This document shows positions 62,444 to 64,000 of a DNA stretch of 64,000 bases, in pieces. Source of the stretch: JANOYJ01 sp963792485 (GTDB lineage: Bacteria > Pseudomonadota > Alphaproteobacteria > Rhizobiales > Rhizobiaceae). The position numbers and the translations under genes are program-made. The DNA lies in NCBI GenBank assembly GCA_963792485.1, contig CAWBWL010000006.1:1-64000 (forward strand), given 5' to 3'. The notes under the pieces are model-generated. The model was not told the DNA's origin. It ran no database searches and worked only from the letters and a program-made list of their open reading frames with translations. Positions within the stretch are counted from its first letter, which is position 1, and every line of letters starts with the position of its first letter.

Positions 62444-64000
62444 ATGAACGAGTTTGAATACAAACTTAAGGCAGCGGAAAAGCTGGCCGCAAGGTCATCG
62501 GTCTCTCGCCGCGACTTCCTGCAATTGGCCGCGCTGGCCGGACTGACAATTCCTGCCGCGAACGCGCTTTTGCTGGACTCAGCGCGCGCGCAAGAGCCGA
62601 AAAAGGGCGGCAATTTCATCATCGGCATGGAAGGCGGCTCAGCATCCGACTCGCTTGATCCAAGCACTTATGCCGACTCCGTCATGATCGCTGCCTCGCT
62701 GGCTGTATGTAACAATCTTGTGGAATTCGATGAGGCCGGCAAGCCAACGGGCGAAATCTTCGAGAGCTGGGAAGCCAAGCCCGGCGCCGCCGAATGGGTG
62801 TTCAACATCCGCCAAGGCGTGAAGTTCTCGAACGGCAAGGCCGTTGATGCTGATGACATCATCTATTCGATCGGTATTCACCGCAGCGCCGAAACAAAAT
62901 CTCCTGCAAAGGGCATTCTTGAGCCGATCAAGGAAATCAAAGCGATTTCGCCAACGCAGGTCGGCATCACGCTGTCAGCTCGGCAATGCCGACTTGCCGG
63001 TCGTTCTCGCCGACTATCACATCATTGTCGTGCCGAAGGACTTCAACGACTGGAACAAGCTGATTGGTACCGGCGCCTACACGCTGGAGAGCTTCGAGCC
63101 TGGCGTGCGCCTCGTGTTCAAGAACCGCGGCGACTATTGGAAGGCCGGGCGCGGCAATTTTGATACGGTCGAAATCCGCAACATTCAGGACGCCGCAGCC
63201 CGCACAGCCGCGCTACAGTCCGGTGAAATCCATGCCGCCAACCGCATGGACGCCCGCACCGTCGATCTTTTGATGAAGGATCCGAACCTCAACATCGTGC
63301 GCACCAAGGGCACGGGCAACCGGTTCTGCTTTGTAGCGCGCGTGACCGACGATCCGTTCACCAACAAGGATTTGCGTCTTGCGCTGAAATACGGCTTGGA
63401 CCGCGAAGCGATCATCAAGCAGGTCTATAATGGCTATGCGGTGGCCGGCAACGACCACACACTTGATGCCTTGAACCCCTACTACAACACCAGCATGCCG
63501 CAGCGCGTGTATGACCCGGAAAAGGCTGCCTTCCATTTCAAGAAGGCCGGGCTCGCAGCTGGTACAAAAGTTGAGCTTCAAACCTCGGAAGGCGCTTGGA
63601 GCACTGCAGTTGACTGCGCCCAGATATACCAGGAATCCCTGAAGAAGGCCGGCGTTGAGCTGACCGTCAACAAGGTTTCCGCCGATGGCTATTGGGATAA
63701 TGTCTGGCTGAAAGTGCCGTTCTGCGCAGTGTATTGGGGACGCCGCCTGTCGGCTGACGCCAGCCTGTCGCTCGTATTTGGTTCAGGCTCTGCATGGAAC
63801 GATTCCAACTGGAAGGTGCCGGAATTTGACAAGATCATCGAGGGTGCCCGCGTTGAGCTCGACGATGCCAAGCGCAAGGAGATGTACTTCAAGGCGCAGG
63901 AAATGATCGCCGATGACGGCGGCCAGATGTGCTTTGCCATCACCGATTATCTTGATGGTTACGCCAAGAACGTCATGGGCAATGCGCCGCATGCCCGTTA
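62444..64000 (+). CDS. Tat-exported ABC transporter substrate-binding protein, family 5 (3' end outside window, one frame break)
   Basis: Peptide/opine-type SBP_bac_5 protein. Tat signal with SVSRRDFLQLAALAGLTIPAA, cleavage near ARAQ-EP. Then GGSASDSLDPSTYAD, ESWEAKPGAAEWVFNIRQGVKFSNG, and after the frame break near 62980: GNADLPVVLADYHIIVVPKDFNDWNKLIGTGAYTLESFEPG (parts) and LRLALKYGLDREAIIKQVYNGYA. The frame still runs open at 64000. TTGACT/TAGTCT (16-bp spacing) within 62330-62360 may be the promoter. Substrate unknown; no transport partners are visible yet. Confidence 0.85.

Overview
The window looks like a chromosomal segment of an alphaproteobacterium of the order Hyphomicrobiales (Rhizobiales). 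The reasons are the GC-rich codon use, the set tRNA-Ala(GGC) / TIGR02300 protein / class II aroA / cmk / rpsA, a rhizobial-type glycerol ABC transporter (glpSTPQUV) instead of GlpF, a bacterial (6-4) photolyase-like protein, and TIGR02281, DUF1194 and NDUFA9-like genes. Genus cannot be fixed from the sequence.

Layout. (1) 1-8.3 kb: a sugar-acid catabolic regulon of L-idonate/ketogluconate type. A sugar ABC transporter (ATPase, permease, binding protein), a beta-hydroxyacid dehydrogenase, gluconokinase and an IdnO-like SDR lie on the minus strand. A 2-hydroxyacid dehydrogenase and IdnD lie on the plus strand. Two copies of a 16-bp LacI/GntR-type operator (3760 and 6233) tie transporter and catabolic genes together. 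(2) 8.4-9.5 kb: copy 1 of a ~0.9 kb repeated unit with an unknown ORF, then tRNA-Ser(GGA). (3) 9.7-22.6 kb: a small membrane protein, msrA, and a nucleoside uptake and salvage block (BMP binding protein, ATPase, two permeases, cdd, purine nucleoside phosphorylase, deoC, deoA). A TIGR02281 protease, a MOSC protein and a ParDE module separate it from the add-upp pair. (4) 22.7-31.7 kb: ubiE-ubiB, a decayed FitAB module, coaBC, a TauE/SafE exporter, an NDUFA9-like protein, rpsA and cmk. (5) 31.7-36.7 kb: accessory DNA between cmk and aroA, neighbours in many rhizobia. It holds inverted copy 2 of the repeated unit, a 60-bp perfect tandem repeat, a large RTX protein, a second ParDE-like module and an atypical SDR. 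(6) 36.8-40.8 kb: aroA, TIGR02300 protein, tRNA-Ala, ung, an epimerase, tRNA-Arg(CCG). (7) 40.8-43.5 kb: hipBA and a RecA/DnaB-like ATPase between imperfect 25-bp inverted repeats. (8) 43.5-49.2 kb: VTC-domain protein, DUF4956 protein, a second RTX protein, an anti-sigma/ECF sigma pair and an S8 protease. Two promoters with matching GGAATAAA and CGTC boxes suggest a local sigma regulon. (9) 49.4-52.1 kb: photolyase-like protein, DUF1194 protein, small secreted protein. (10) 52.2-62.2 kb: a complete glycerol uptake and catabolism locus (glpVSTPQU divergent from glpRDK). (11) 62.4-64.0 kb: a Tat-exported family 5 ABC binding protein cut by the window end.

A caution: at least ten single-base frame breaks interrupt otherwise well conserved genes, including coaBC, which should be essential, and several lie in short homopolymers. 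I read most as sequence errors rather than pseudogenes. One creates a false ATPase-permease fusion (glpT-glpP). No single spectacular system stands out. The best candidates for new biology are the duplicated ~0.9 kb unit, the tRNA-flanking insertion-sequence end motif with the transposase-less hipBA element, and the ECF sigma/RTX/protease regulon.
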